Assembly: GCA_000432655.1 (NCBI GenBank) | Contig: HF986349.1 | Location: forward strand, 15,531 to 29,260 | From: Bacteroides sp. CAG:1060 | GTDB lineage: Bacteria; Bacteroidota; Bacteroidia; Bacteroidales; UBA932 | Direction of reading: 5' to 3' | DNA length: 13,730 nucleotides | Shown: positions 1 to 7,897 of the stretch, in pieces | Position numbering within the stretch: position 1 is the stretch's first letter | Layout: every line of letters begins with the position of its first letter | Made by a program: the position numbers and the translations under genes | Notes under the pieces: generated by a model | Told to the model about the DNA's origin: nothing | Database searches by the model: none | What the model saw: only the letters and a program-made list of their open reading frames with translations

Positions 1-1028
1 TTGCACGAAACAGCGAATATGAATTGCGCCTCTTCAGGGAACGCACCGGGAAACAATTCCTGCGCAACAAGGAGCGCACATCCGAACGCTCCGCCTATAT
101 CACGTTCATGGCGGAAAATGCCATCATAGACACCATTGCCATAGATGGATACCGTGCTTCCCAGATTATCACCCAGTTCAATATCAAGAATGACAGCCTC
201 GAGATTTGGCTCAACAGCAGAAAAGCTTTCCCGGACACGATGAAACTGAATGTGAGATACCTTAAGACCGACTCCACCGGAACGCTGTCTCCTGTCACGG
301 AAAACGTAAAACTGCCTCTGGCCACAGGGAAACGCACTTTCTCCAAGACTCCAAGAAAGAATCTCACCAAGCAGGACACGACATGTGTCGTCAATGTGAC
401 GGCAGAGTCCAAGACCATCGAGCAGGAAGGAGTCGCATTTGAATTCAAATATCCTATTATCAGCGAAAACTTCTCGGATATCAAGTTTATATCCATCAAT
501 CCACGACAGGTGGAGACTCAGGAAGCGTATTCCATAGCAAGGGACAGTCTGAATCTTAGAAGATATATTCTCACGCCGAAAACCACTCTGAAGCAGGGTT
601 ATGAATACCGCATCAAGGTTCCGCACCACGCATTCAGAGACATCAACGGATATTATTCCGACAGCCTGGAAGTGAAAGTCTCTCTCCCGAGCGACGACAA
701 ACTGAGTACGATTCACTTTGTGCTAAACGGTGTCCACCACAGGTATATCGTCGAACTGCTCAACGAAAAAAGAGACAGGGTGCTTCGCACGTATGTCATT
801 GACAATGACTGCACTCTGGATTTTCCTTATCTTGACAAGGGGAAATATAGCCTGCGAATCACCGAAGATGCCAACGGAAACTCAATCGTGGACGCGGGCT
901 CTGTCCTTGAGCGCAGACAGCCCGAAAAGGTCAAGTTTTTCGAAACCGAAGGGAAAAAATATATAGAAATACCACAGTCGGCAGAATTGACGCAGACTGT
1001 CAACGTACAGGCGATGTTCTCAAAATAA
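1..1028 (+). CDS. Ig-like domain envelope protein, 5' truncated by the window edge
   Basis: This reading frame is open from the first bases of the window and ends at TAA 1026-1028. A TTG at position 24 could be read as a start, but in-frame codons continue upstream of it without a stop, so the real start lies outside the window. About 341 residues are visible. The fragment looks like the C-terminal two thirds of the Bacteroidota family annotated as 'Ig-like domain-containing protein' (SbsA-type Big_5 domain at the N-terminus, which would be outside the window). Supporting features are alternating beta-strand segments, a middle section with an Ig-like strand pattern (VAFEFKYPI), and near the C-terminus the family-like stretch GKYSLRITEDANGNSIVDAG followed by RRQPEKV. 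These proteins are usually exported and probably structural. No enzymatic motif is visible. The next gene starts 10 bp downstream, so co-transcription is likely. Family placement is fairly secure; the function is not known. Confidence 0.75.
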   Translation, partial: ARNSEYELRLFRERTGKQFLRNKERTSERSAYITFMAENAIIDTIAIDGYRASQIITQFNIKNDSLEIWLNSRKAFPDTMKLNVRYLKTDSTGTLSPVTENVKLPLATGKRTFSKTPRKNLTKQDTTCVVNVTAESKTIEQEGVAFEFKYPIISENFSDIKFISINPRQVETQEAYSIARDSLNLRRYILTPKTTLKQGYEYRIKVPHHAFRDINGYYSDSLEVKVSLPSDDKLSTIHFVLNGVHHRYIVELLNEKRDRVLRTYVIDNDCTLDFPYLDKGKYSLRITEDANGNSIVDAGSVLERRQPEKVKFFETEGKKYIEIPQSAELTQTVNVQAMFSK

Positions 1029-1038
1029 GGTACTTGTA

Positions 1039-1806
1039 ATGAAGAAAACACTTCTTATAGCATGCATATTACTCTTCGGAATCTCTGCCGGTGCACAGAA
1101 TTCCAAGAGAGCTCTTATCAATGACTACTCCATGCTGGGCGTAAACTATGGCGTGAGTTTCTCCAATATGTATTTCTCCCCTTCCAAATACAACCTCTCG
1201 CCGGTTTTCTCCTCTGACTACGTATCCATCACATATACCAAGCACAGCAAGATGTTCGGCTCAATCCCCAACTTCGCACTGGTCCTTGGCCTTGCCACCG
1301 GTACGGAAGGCTTTTCATTTTCGGAGAATCCCGAGACGGGATATACGGACAATTACGATGGCGTCCAGCAGTGCAGGATAAGAGTGATTGAAGCTCCGGC
1401 GATGATGCAGTTTCATGCCGACGCAGATCCTTTCAAATTCATGGTAAATGCCGGTGTCTATGGAGGATGGCGACAGAGCATCATCCGAAGCGGTCCGCAA
1501 TTGTCCAAGGAGTGGACCGACTCATTCAGAGATTATGAGAGACGTCTGGACTACGGCTTCCAGGGGGGACTTGGATTTGCACTGGTGTTTGCTCCGGTGG
1601 AACTGCATTTCAACTGTACCGTAAGGTGGTCATGGTCCTCATTGAACGAGCCGGACTACGACAGCAAGTATTATTATAAATACGCATATCCGCTGGACAT
1701 CATGGCTACAGCAGGTCTGCATTTTCATCTTACCAAAAGACGCGGAAAGACCAATAGAGAACTTAAAAAAGAGGCATACGAAATAGTATATGGAAAGAAG
1801 AATTAA
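1039..1806 (+). CDS. Exported small outer-membrane beta-barrel protein (hypothetical)
   Basis: The product is 255 residues and begins with a clear Sec signal peptide: MKK, a hydrophobic core of about 12 residues, and a predicted cut after about Ala19 (SAGA/Q). There is no lipobox. The mature part is rich in aromatic and glycine residues in alternating strands (for example GVNYGVSFSNMYFSP, FALVLGLATG, VYGGWRQS, GFQGGLGFALVFAPVELHFN, IMATAGLHFHL). This is the pattern of an 8- to 10-strand outer-membrane barrel of the PorT/OMP_b-brl-like type common in Bacteroidota. The last strand is followed by an unusual basic, charged tail of about 25 residues (KRRGKTNRELKKEAYE...) that would not be part of the barrel. 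The gene sits 10 bp after the Ig-like gene and its 3' end overlaps ispG by 17 bp. I cannot name the exact family, and no ligand or partner can be read from the sequence. Confidence 0.75.
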   Translation: MKKTLLIACILLFGISAGAQNSKRALINDYSMLGVNYGVSFSNMYFSPSKYNLSPVFSSDYVSITYTKHSKMFGSIPNFALVLGLATGTEGFSFSENPETGYTDNYDGVQQCRIRVIEAPAMMQFHADADPFKFMVNAGVYGGWRQSIIRSGPQLSKEWTDSFRDYERRLDYGFQGGLGFALVFAPVELHFNCTVRWSWSSLNEPDYDSKYYYKYAYPLDIMATAGLHFHLTKRRGKTNRELKKEAYEIVYGKKN

Positions 1807-3031
1807 AACTCTGCCGGTACATATCGGCAAAAGTCTGATAATAGGCGGGGATGCGCCTATAGTGGTACAGACCATGTGCAACACCCACACTTCCGATGTG
1901 GACGGCACTGTCAGGCAATGCCTTGAATTGGCGGAAGCAGGGGTCCAAATGGTACGAATCACCGTACCTGGAATGCAGGATGTCCCGCATATCGCCGAAA
2001 TTCACAGACGACTGCGCGAAAGCGGATGTGAAGTGCCGTTGGTGGCAGATATACACTTCTCTTCCCGGACGGCCATCGCCGTAGCCTCAATAGTTGAAAA
2101 AGTCCGCATCAATCCCGGCAATTTCCATCCTGACCACGAGGAAGCGAAGAAGCAGTTCCGACACCTGATCTCGGTATGCAAGGAGCACGGCACCGCCATA
2201 AGAATAGGACTGAATCACGGTTCTTTAGGTACATACATAACCGATTTATATGGCAACACTCCTCACGCAATGGCCATCGCGGCAATGGAGTGGATCAGGA
2301 TGTGTACGGATGAAGATTTCTTCAATGTAGTAGTGTCACTGAAGGCCAGCAACACCTTGGTAATGACCGAAGCATACCGCGAACTGGTGACAATGATGCA
2401 GGAAAGCGGAACAATATTCCCTCTTCACCTTGGTGTCACGGAATCAGGCAACGGTGACAGCGGACGCATCAAGTCATGCATAGGGATAGCAACTCTGCTT
2501 CAGGAAGGAATCGGCGACACGCTCCGGGTATCCCTCACAGAGCCTCCGGTAGCAGAAATTCCTGTAGCCCGATACCTTGCACAACACGGCCCTTCTGCCG
2601 ACGGCAACACGGAGCCTATGCTTGATGCTGCCATAAAATGGGGGCCGAAACTCCTCAAAAAGGAAATTGACGATATTCCTGCGGAGGAAAACGTCAGCGA
2701 GTACCTTCGCGACGAGATTTTGCAAGCCGCGAGAAGACGGTTCTATAAGGCGGAATATATCGCCTGCCCGGGATGCGGACGCACGATGTATGACCTGCAG
2801 GGCACTTTCGAAAAGGTAAAGGAAAGGACTTCCCACCTTAAAGGAGTTGTCATCGCCGTCATGGGATGCATAGTCAACGGGCCAGGAGAAATGGCCGACG
2901 CCGACTGGGGATATGTGGGAGAAGGCGCAGGCTTTGTATCCATATACAAAAAGGGACAGCCCGTACTTAGGCATATCCCTGATTATGAAGCCATCGACAA
3001 ACTTGTCGAGCTGATTTCGCAGGACAATTAG
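1790..3031 (+). CDS. ispG: 4-hydroxy-3-methylbut-2-enyl diphosphate synthase (MEP pathway), compact form
   Basis: The 413-residue product is IspG/GcpE, the [4Fe-4S] enzyme that converts methylerythritol cyclodiphosphate to HMBPP in the isoprenoid (MEP) pathway. The N-terminal TIM barrel (about residues 10-262) carries APIVVQTM, PLVADIHF, VRINPGNF, RIGLNHGSLG, SLKASN, LHLGVTESG and GIGDTLRVSLTEPP. The C-terminal Fe-S domain has Cys326 and Cys329 (ACPGCGRT), Cys360 (MGCIVNGPGE) and the catalytic Glu367. The Fe-S domain is of the plant/Bacteroidetes/Chlamydia type (ERTSHLKGV, GEMADADWGYVG). Relatives in that group are typically about 600 residues or more because of a large central domain A*. Here only about 60 residues (263-322) separate the barrel from the Fe-S domain, so the protein is near the size of the two-domain bacterial enzyme. 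ATG 1790 lies inside the 3' end of the beta-barrel gene, with an AAGAGG-like sequence about 15 bp upstream, which suggests translational coupling. Confidence 0.96.
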   Translation: MERRIKTLPVHIGKSLIIGGDAPIVVQTMCNTHTSDVDGTVRQCLELAEAGVQMVRITVPGMQDVPHIAEIHRRLRESGCEVPLVADIHFSSRTAIAVASIVEKVRINPGNFHPDHEEAKKQFRHLISVCKEHGTAIRIGLNHGSLGTYITDLYGNTPHAMAIAAMEWIRMCTDEDFFNVVVSLKASNTLVMTEAYRELVTMMQESGTIFPLHLGVTESGNGDSGRIKSCIGIATLLQEGIGDTLRVSLTEPPVAEIPVARYLAQHGPSADGNTEPMLDAAIKWGPKLLKKEIDDIPAEENVSEYLRDEILQAARRRFYKAEYIACPGCGRTMYDLQGTFEKVKERTSHLKGVVIAVMGCIVNGPGEMADADWGYVGEGAGFVSIYKKGQPVLRHIPDYEAIDKLVELISQDN

Positions 3032-3037
3032 AGTGCT

Positions 3038-4243
3038 CTACTCCACATAAAGGAGCAGACCCTTCAGATACTCCCCTTCCGGATGATAGATATTCACCGG
3101 ATGATCGGCCCCCTGACAGAACCGGTCAAGGATTCTTACACGGCGTCCGGTCTGCGCGGCAGCTGAGAATATAGTATTCGCAAAAGTGATTTTGTCCACT
3201 ACCTGTGAGCAACTGAACGTAAACACCAGACCCCCTGGCGCAACTTTAGCAATTGCCGCCGCATTAAGACGCTGATAGGCGCGAAGAGCGTTCTTCAATG
3301 CCCCGCGATGCTTTGCAAATGCCGGCGGATCCACGATAATAAGATCGTATTTCCCTTCAGGGACATCTGCAAGAAAATCTATCGCGTCCGTACAGTAATT
3401 CTCATAAGAGGACAAGACCCCCTCTACGGCATTGATTCTCATATTCTCATCCACGAGTCTGATTGCTCTGGATGACGAATCCACAGAGTGAACCAACGAG
3501 GCGCCGGATGTCATGGCATACACACTGAAACCTCCGGTATAGCAGAAAAGATTCAATACATTGCGCCCGGCGGCATATTTCCCGACCAACGCACGATTAT
3601 CTCTCTGATCAAGGAAAAAACCGGTTTTCTGTCCATCTTCCCAGTTGACAATGAATTTTCTTCCATTCTCAAGCACTGTAAGCTCTGAGAGACAGAATCC
3701 ATCCCTACGGTACAAATATCCGTCCACCAACTCCAGTCCAGCCTTGAATGGAGCGGTACCGGAACTCTTGTCATACACAGCCTTAAGGTCATCACCAATT
3801 ACTTCCTTGAGGGCTTCCGCAATTCTGGCTTTTGCGCGGAACATGCCTACCGAATGGGCTTGCAGCACACAGACTCCGTCATACCAGTCAACTATAAGCC
3901 CTGGTAGTCCGTCTCCTTCGCCATGAACCAGACGAAAACAATTGGTATCCCCCTGGTCTCGCAATTCAAGTCCTACGGCTTTTCTTGCAGCTATTGCCTT
4001 TTCTATAGAGACTTTCCAAAAATCCGGAGCGGAAGGATCTGCATCAAAGGACAGAATCCTTACAGCGATAGAGCCAATCTGATAATGACCGGCGGCAAGG
4101 TACTTACCCTCCGAACTATATACTGCTACGATGTCGCCTTCTGAGGGCGTGCCTTGAATTTGGGATATGGCGCCGCTGAAGACCCAAGGATGAAATCGAC
4201 GGAGCGATTCGTCACGGTTTTTCTTTAATATTATTTTTATCAT
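3038..4243 (-). CDS. rlmI: Class I SAM-dependent 23S rRNA (cytosine-C5) methyltransferase, RlmI-like
   Basis: This is a 401-residue RlmI/YccW-type rRNA m5C methyltransferase. The order is an N-terminal PUA domain (about residues 1-75, with FHPWVFSGAI), a linking domain (about 76-190, with RLVHGEGDGLPGLIVD), and a Rossmann methyltransferase domain. The last has GQKTGFFLDQRDNR (204-217), SAM-binding motif NLFCYTGGFSVYA (231-243), DPPAFAK (305-311) and the catalytic-type Cys345 in SCS. Length matches the family (about 390-400). By homology the target is C1962 of 23S rRNA (E. coli numbering), inferred and not shown by the sequence. The ATG lies 32 bp inside the upstream exonuclease gene, so it is the last gene of the minus-strand operon and is probably translationally coupled. 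Its stop is only 6 bp from the stop of the convergent ispG, with no recognisable intrinsic terminator between them. Confidence 0.92.
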   Translation of the reverse strand: MIKIILKKNRDESLRRFHPWVFSGAISQIQGTPSEGDIVAVYSSEGKYLAAGHYQIGSIAVRILSFDADPSAPDFWKVSIEKAIAARKAVGLELRDQGDTNCFRLVHGEGDGLPGLIVDWYDGVCVLQAHSVGMFRAKARIAEALKEVIGDDLKAVYDKSSGTAPFKAGLELVDGYLYRRDGFCLSELTVLENGRKFIVNWEDGQKTGFFLDQRDNRALVGKYAAGRNVLNLFCYTGGFSVYAMTSGASLVHSVDSSSRAIRLVDENMRINAVEGVLSSYENYCTDAIDFLADVPEGKYDLIIVDPPAFAKHRGALKNALRAYQRLNAAAIAKVAPGGLVFTFSCSQVVDKITFANTIFSAAAQTGRRVRILDRFCQGADHPVNIYHPEGEYLKGLLLYVE

Positions 4244-4871
4244 TTGGCTTTTGCGCGTTAGGATTCATCTGTTCCGGAGTCAGAGGGTGTTTCTCTGAGC
4301 GAAGCAATTTGAGATACATCTCACGACACACCCAGGCATCGGTCGCAGCATACATTTTTTGAGCCTGTGAGAGTTCTTTCGCCTCCCAGTTGGACAACTG
4401 CTGGCTTTTGGAAATCTTACATCCGAGTATGATGCCGGCCATTTTCTTGACGCTCTTGTCGCGAATGCCCCACTCATACACTATCTTCTGCAGATCGACA
4501 AACGATTTCGGCGTGAATTTGCGATAATACTGAAGTCCGCGTATATCATCATTTACAGCAGCTCCAACTTTTATAATCCTTTCGTTTGATAGAATGGAAC
4601 ACATCAGGGAACGCATCCCGATTTCATTGACTCTGAACAAGAAAGACTTGCCTGCTCCGGACAATTGCAGAAGAGCCACATGTGTATGATGGGCCCCGGG
4701 AGTAAACACGGGGCGAGTTTCCGTATCAAATCCTATGACCTTTTGTGTCATAAGATAGGCTATCGCCCTGGCATATTCCAAACCTGGTTTTGTTATCACG
4801 TGAATATCCCCCGGAAATGTTCCGAGGGGTAATGTCTCTATTTCTTCAGGTAGTATATTAATTTTGTACAT
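4212..4871 (-). CDS. DEDDy-type 3'-5' exonuclease (RNase D / WRN-exonuclease-like)
   Basis: This 219-residue protein consists almost entirely of one DEDDy 3'-5' exonuclease domain. Metal ligands are visible: Asp49 and Glu51 in GFDTET (ExoI motif), an Asp in VNDDIRGLQ (about 108/109, ExoII), and Tyr174 with Asp178 in YAATDAW (ExoIII). LSNWEAKELSQAQKMYAATD is the usual helix leading into ExoIII. There is no HRDC domain, so it resembles stand-alone '3'-5' exonuclease domain' proteins, not full-length RNase D. The likely substrate is the 3' end of RNA or DNA, and the sequence does not decide between them. The pairing with an RlmI-type rRNA methyltransferase, overlapping by 32 bp, makes an RNA-related role plausible (inference). 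The start overlaps the end of the lipoprotein gene by 14 bp. Confidence 0.88.
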   Translation of the reverse strand: MYKINILPEEIETLPLGTFPGDIHVITKPGLEYARAIAYLMTQKVIGFDTETRPVFTPGAHHTHVALLQLSGAGKSFLFRVNEIGMRSLMCSILSNERIIKVGAAVNDDIRGLQYYRKFTPKSFVDLQKIVYEWGIRDKSVKKMAGIILGCKISKSQQLSNWEAKELSQAQKMYAATDAWVCREMYLKLLRSEKHPLTPEQMNPNAQKPNDKNNIKEKP

Positions 4872-5955
4872 AAGAACCTGGAATCAGTATTATAGATCTG
4901 TCCTCTGTCTCCGGCTTGCTGACAGGCAGATATGTAACTAACTGTGGAAATGAAATATTGTGTGTAAATAAATTATTGCTGCGAAGGATATCATAGCAGG
5001 CGGACGCTGCAACATCAAAACTGTCCAACACCTGAATTTCATTGGCAATCATCTTGCCATACGTAATCGAATCCTCATTCAAAACAGACAATATATCGGC
5101 AAGTTCGGATTTCAGCAATGGAATATCCAAAGATATGTCATCAATTATAATTGCATCCAGAGGTGCCGTATTGTCTTTGGAGTACTCATCCAACAGGTGA
5201 TGAATAAGGCTGTCACGGCCGACTGAATTGACAATCACGCATTTGGCCCCGTTTTCACTGTATTTTGCGGCAGCAGTTCTGAACCTTGAAGCATAAACCG
5301 AAGTGCTGACGATGTCAGTATTGGCAATTATTCCTATGTTCATGCGCCGTGACGGATTGGATTTCAGGACTCTCTCGAGCATAAGATCCACCGGCGATAT
5401 AACAGGGACTTTACAGTTTGTGCTTCTGAAAAGAGTATCGATGTCAAAACCTCCGAATTCGGACAAAGAGGGCTCACCAAGTACAATCATCTTGGCCGGT
5501 GTCTTGTATTTCAGGCCATCCAAATCGTACGGACTGATATGGGTTACTGTATCCAGCGCAGCGAGGGCAAGTCTCACTGCACGCTCCCTGCGCGCAATCC
5601 TACCAAGAGAATCCCCCGCAAAGACGCTGTCATCACAAATGGATACAAGTGTCTCGCCGGCAAAATCAGGAAGCATGTCCGGATTCTCTGAACCATCCAC
5701 ATTGTCCTTTGCATCAAAACTCTCGAATCGGTCTCCAAAAGCAGAACAATAATATGAACTGCCTACAAGATATATGTCCCCTGATCTGAATGGAGTCGCA
5801 GCATAAGAAATACATCCCAATTCTTCAGGATATCTGCCGTCAAGAATGTCGCACACGAAACCGATAGTCTGTTCTCCCGACAGAGTATTCCTCTTACAGG
5901 ATACAGACAGCGACGCAACCAGCATCAATACCGCTACCACCTTACACAGTCTCAT
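4858..5955 (-). CDS. Lipoprotein of unknown function
   Basis: I do not recognise this 365-residue protein. It begins with a lipoprotein signal: basic start, hydrophobic stretch and lipobox SVSC with the lipidated Cys at residue 20. The residues after the Cys (KRNTLSGE) lack the acidic run of the Bacteroidota surface-export signal, so I infer anchoring on the periplasmic side. The mature part alternates hydrophobic beta segments and helices: MIVLGEPSLSEFGG, then MNIGIIANTDIVSTSVYASR, KCVIVNSVGRDS and DAIIIDDIS. That spacing resembles a Rossmann-like or periplasmic-binding-protein fold with two lobes, but this is a pattern impression only. Cys35, Cys48, Cys70 and further cysteines could form disulfides. 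The ATG shares ATGA with the pssA stop, and the 3' end overlaps the exonuclease by 14 bp, so it is a fixed member of the operon. No catalytic motif could be identified. Confidence 0.8.
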   Translation of the reverse strand: MRLCKVVAVLMLVASLSVSCKRNTLSGEQTIGFVCDILDGRYPEELGCISYAATPFRSGDIYLVGSSYYCSAFGDRFESFDAKDNVDGSENPDMLPDFAGETLVSICDDSVFAGDSLGRIARRERAVRLALAALDTVTHISPYDLDGLKYKTPAKMIVLGEPSLSEFGGFDIDTLFRSTNCKVPVISPVDLMLERVLKSNPSRRMNIGIIANTDIVSTSVYASRFRTAAAKYSENGAKCVIVNSVGRDSLIHHLLDEYSKDNTAPLDAIIIDDISLDIPLLKSELADILSVLNEDSITYGKMIANEIQVLDSFDVAASACYDILRSNNLFTHNISFPQLVTYLPVSKPETEDRSIILIPGSYVQN

Positions 5956-6674
5956 ATCTTCGCAAAATAATACACCACGTTTTTGAAAAGGTACAAAACT
6001 ATGGCAAGCATCACTATCAGCGACCAGTTAAGGGAGAGGCAAATGCACACCACTGCCACTACGACCAGCAGCAGGATATATGTAAGTCTTTTTAATTTGA
6101 GCGTGCGAGTATCTTCCTTTGAGAATTTGAAAGAGAACATCGGAAGATCACATACCAACAGGAAGCACAGCACAACGGAGAGGACAGGCACAAATATCGG
6201 TCCGGCCACCCACACGGACAGAAAAGTATCCGGAGTAGAGCACACGAAATATGACAAAGATGCGCACAGCAGCGCACACGCCGGAGTAGGAAGTCCCAAA
6301 AAAGAAGAATGCTGACGAGTGTCCACGTTGAATTTTGCCAAACGAATTCCACTGAACACCGCTATAAGAAGCGGAACCCAGCAGACAAGACTCTCACCAA
6401 ACATGAAGGTCTTCATGAGTGAATAGAGCATAACGGACGGAAGCACTCCGAAACTGACGACATCGGACAACGAATCCAACTCCTTGCCCAGATCAGAGTA
6501 CGCGCCCAGCAGTCTGGCGACAAAACCATCCAGAAAATCAAACACCGCGGCCGCCAGCATAAAATAAAATGCCATATCAAAACGGCACTTAAACGCAAAC
6601 ACTACCCCGATGACCCCACACAGGAGATTCATCGAGGTAATGAAATCGGGAATATAACTGATTAATCTTTTCAT
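5952..6674 (-). CDS. pssA: CDP-diacylglycerol--serine O-phosphatidyltransferase
   Basis: This 240-residue integral membrane enzyme makes phosphatidylserine from CDP-diacylglycerol and serine, the step before phosphatidylethanolamine. It contains the full CDP-alcohol phosphatidyltransferase signature D-x2-D-G-x2-A-R-x8-G-x3-D-x3-D at Asp46, Asp49, Gly50, Ala53, Arg54, Gly63, Asp67 and Asp71. This sits after the opening LISYIPDFITSMNLLCG, which is typical of PssA. About six to eight hydrophobic membrane segments are visible. A TTG codon one position upstream (6677) is also in frame, but ATG 6674 is preferred. It lies 3 bp after the peptidase stop (6678), in the run TAATTGATG. The stop overlaps the lipoprotein start (ATGA). 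The substrate head group (serine, not glycerol or inositol) is inferred from overall similarity and length. Confidence 0.93.
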   Translation of the reverse strand: MKRLISYIPDFITSMNLLCGVIGVVFAFKCRFDMAFYFMLAAAVFDFLDGFVARLLGAYSDLGKELDSLSDVVSFGVLPSVMLYSLMKTFMFGESLVCWVPLLIAVFSGIRLAKFNVDTRQHSSFLGLPTPACALLCASLSYFVCSTPDTFLSVWVAGPIFVPVLSVVLCFLLVCDLPMFSFKFSKEDTRTLKLKRLTYILLLVVVAVVCICLSLNWSLIVMLAIVLYLFKNVVYYFAKI

Positions 6675-6677
6675 CAA

Positions 6678-7868
6678 TTATTTATCAAGTTTCTTTCTTA
6701 CATCTTTGGTAAGAGCGGTCTTATGTACCATGATGCTGATGGTCTGAGCCTTTACGAAAGCCTCAGTGCAGTACCAGATTCCATTGTACTTTCCGGTCTC
6801 GCCCCAAGAGTTCTTGACCATATACCACTTCTTGCCGTCCTGATCCTTTGCAATACCGAATATCTGCATTCCGTGATCATCGGTAATGGTCTTGTTGTCG
6901 TACTCAAACTGACGGCTTTCCTGAGTAACCTCTTTTTCAACTACAGAGATAGGGGCCGGCTTGCCTTCCTCTTTTCCTACCCAGTGCTCCTGATCGGAAC
7001 CGGCCTTAACGGTAGCATCGGTGTCAATATAGATTCCGAGACCGTTACGGGTAAAACCCGGATGACTTACATCCGTACCCCAAGACACGGTATAACCCTT
7101 CTCAATCGCATTGTCAATCACAGCCATCATGTCATCAATAGGAACATTGAAAGACTCATCCCAACGCCAGTTGTCACCAACTTCAAGAGGGCTCCAGGTA
7201 TAGAACGGATAACACATGAATGAGGTAATGGAGACATAATCATCCGGAACAATCTTCATGTAATCACGATATGAGATAGGATCGAACTGCTTGCCGTCCA
7301 CCTCAAAAGTCTCAGGATATTTTCCAAAATAGGTGTCCAACACAGCCTGATAACCCGGCTTCCATGCAGTCGTAAGCTTACGGTTAGGATTCTTGGCTAC
7401 AGCGGAAATGTATCCTTTAAGTACTGCGTCCAACTCACTCTGTGCAGGGAGCGGAGTTCCATAATTCATTCCGCTCATTTCAGAAAGCGGTACCAGACCG
7501 TAATCTCTTACCACATGCAGTACGTCTTCAGACTCCGAACCGGCACCGAATGCAAGATTACCATCAAGTCTGACGAACTTCACCGCCCTGTCCATATAAG
7601 AATGGGATACGGTAAAGAACACGGAGAAATCAGGATATTTCGCAGGATCCTTAATCCCACAGAGACGGATAGCCTCGGACTCAAGGAAGCTGATTGTAGA
7701 ATAAGCCCAGCAGGTACCGCTGGATGCCTGATTCTTGATTGATGTGATAGGATTTGCTTTCACGGTGGTGAACGTGTAATCAAGATCCGCTACCTGCGTA
7801 GCCTTACTTTGTGCGAAAGCAAATATGCCGACGCACATCAAAACGACTGAAATGGCAATCTTTTTCAT
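6678..7868 (-). CDS. Exported C1 family cysteine peptidase (aminopeptidase C / bleomycin hydrolase-like)
   Basis: The product is a papain-superfamily (C1B) peptidase of 396 residues. Catalytic residues are visible: Gln47 (oxyanion hole) and Cys53 in IKNQASSGTCWAYST, His332 in DDHGMQIFG, and Asn353 in VKNSWGETGKYNG. The ATG at 7868 is chosen over a longer in-frame start at 7922. It gives a textbook Sec signal peptide (MKKIAISVVLMCVGIFAFAQ, cut near residue 19/20), lies 20 bp after a TATATTTG promoter element, and the longer start would place coding sequence inside the gapA terminator. There is no lipobox, so the enzyme is expected in the periplasm or outside the cell, unlike the cytoplasmic PepC of Firmicutes. 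It probably trims peptides during protein degradation or nutrition. It is the promoter-proximal gene of the operon with pssA, although no functional link between the two is obvious. Confidence 0.92.
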   Translation of the reverse strand: MKKIAISVVLMCVGIFAFAQSKATQVADLDYTFTTVKANPITSIKNQASSGTCWAYSTISFLESEAIRLCGIKDPAKYPDFSVFFTVSHSYMDRAVKFVRLDGNLAFGAGSESEDVLHVVRDYGLVPLSEMSGMNYGTPLPAQSELDAVLKGYISAVAKNPNRKLTTAWKPGYQAVLDTYFGKYPETFEVDGKQFDPISYRDYMKIVPDDYVSITSFMCYPFYTWSPLEVGDNWRWDESFNVPIDDMMAVIDNAIEKGYTVSWGTDVSHPGFTRNGLGIYIDTDATVKAGSDQEHWVGKEEGKPAPISVVEKEVTQESRQFEYDNKTITDDHGMQIFGIAKDQDGKKWYMVKNSWGETGKYNGIWYCTEAFVKAQTISIMVHKTALTKDVRKKLDK

Positions 7869-7888
7869 ATCTGTTATTGTTTTAATGA

Positions 7889-7896
7889 CAAATATA
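7889..7896 (-). promoter_or_regulatory. Candidate -7 element of the C1 peptidase-pssA operon promoter
   Basis: On the minus strand this reads TATATTTG, an exact match to the Bacteroidota sigma-ABfr -7 consensus TAnnTTTG, 20 bp before the chosen ATG. A TTG lies 23 bp upstream, inside the loop of the gapA terminator. That is slightly further than the usual spacing of about 20 bp, so the -33 element is weak or absent. Confidence 0.6.
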
Positions 7897-7897
7897 C

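Noticed and set aside
6675-6677. TTG as the pssA start codon
   Set aside because: An ATG follows immediately at 6674 and gives the usual PssA N-terminus; the TTG adds one residue only.
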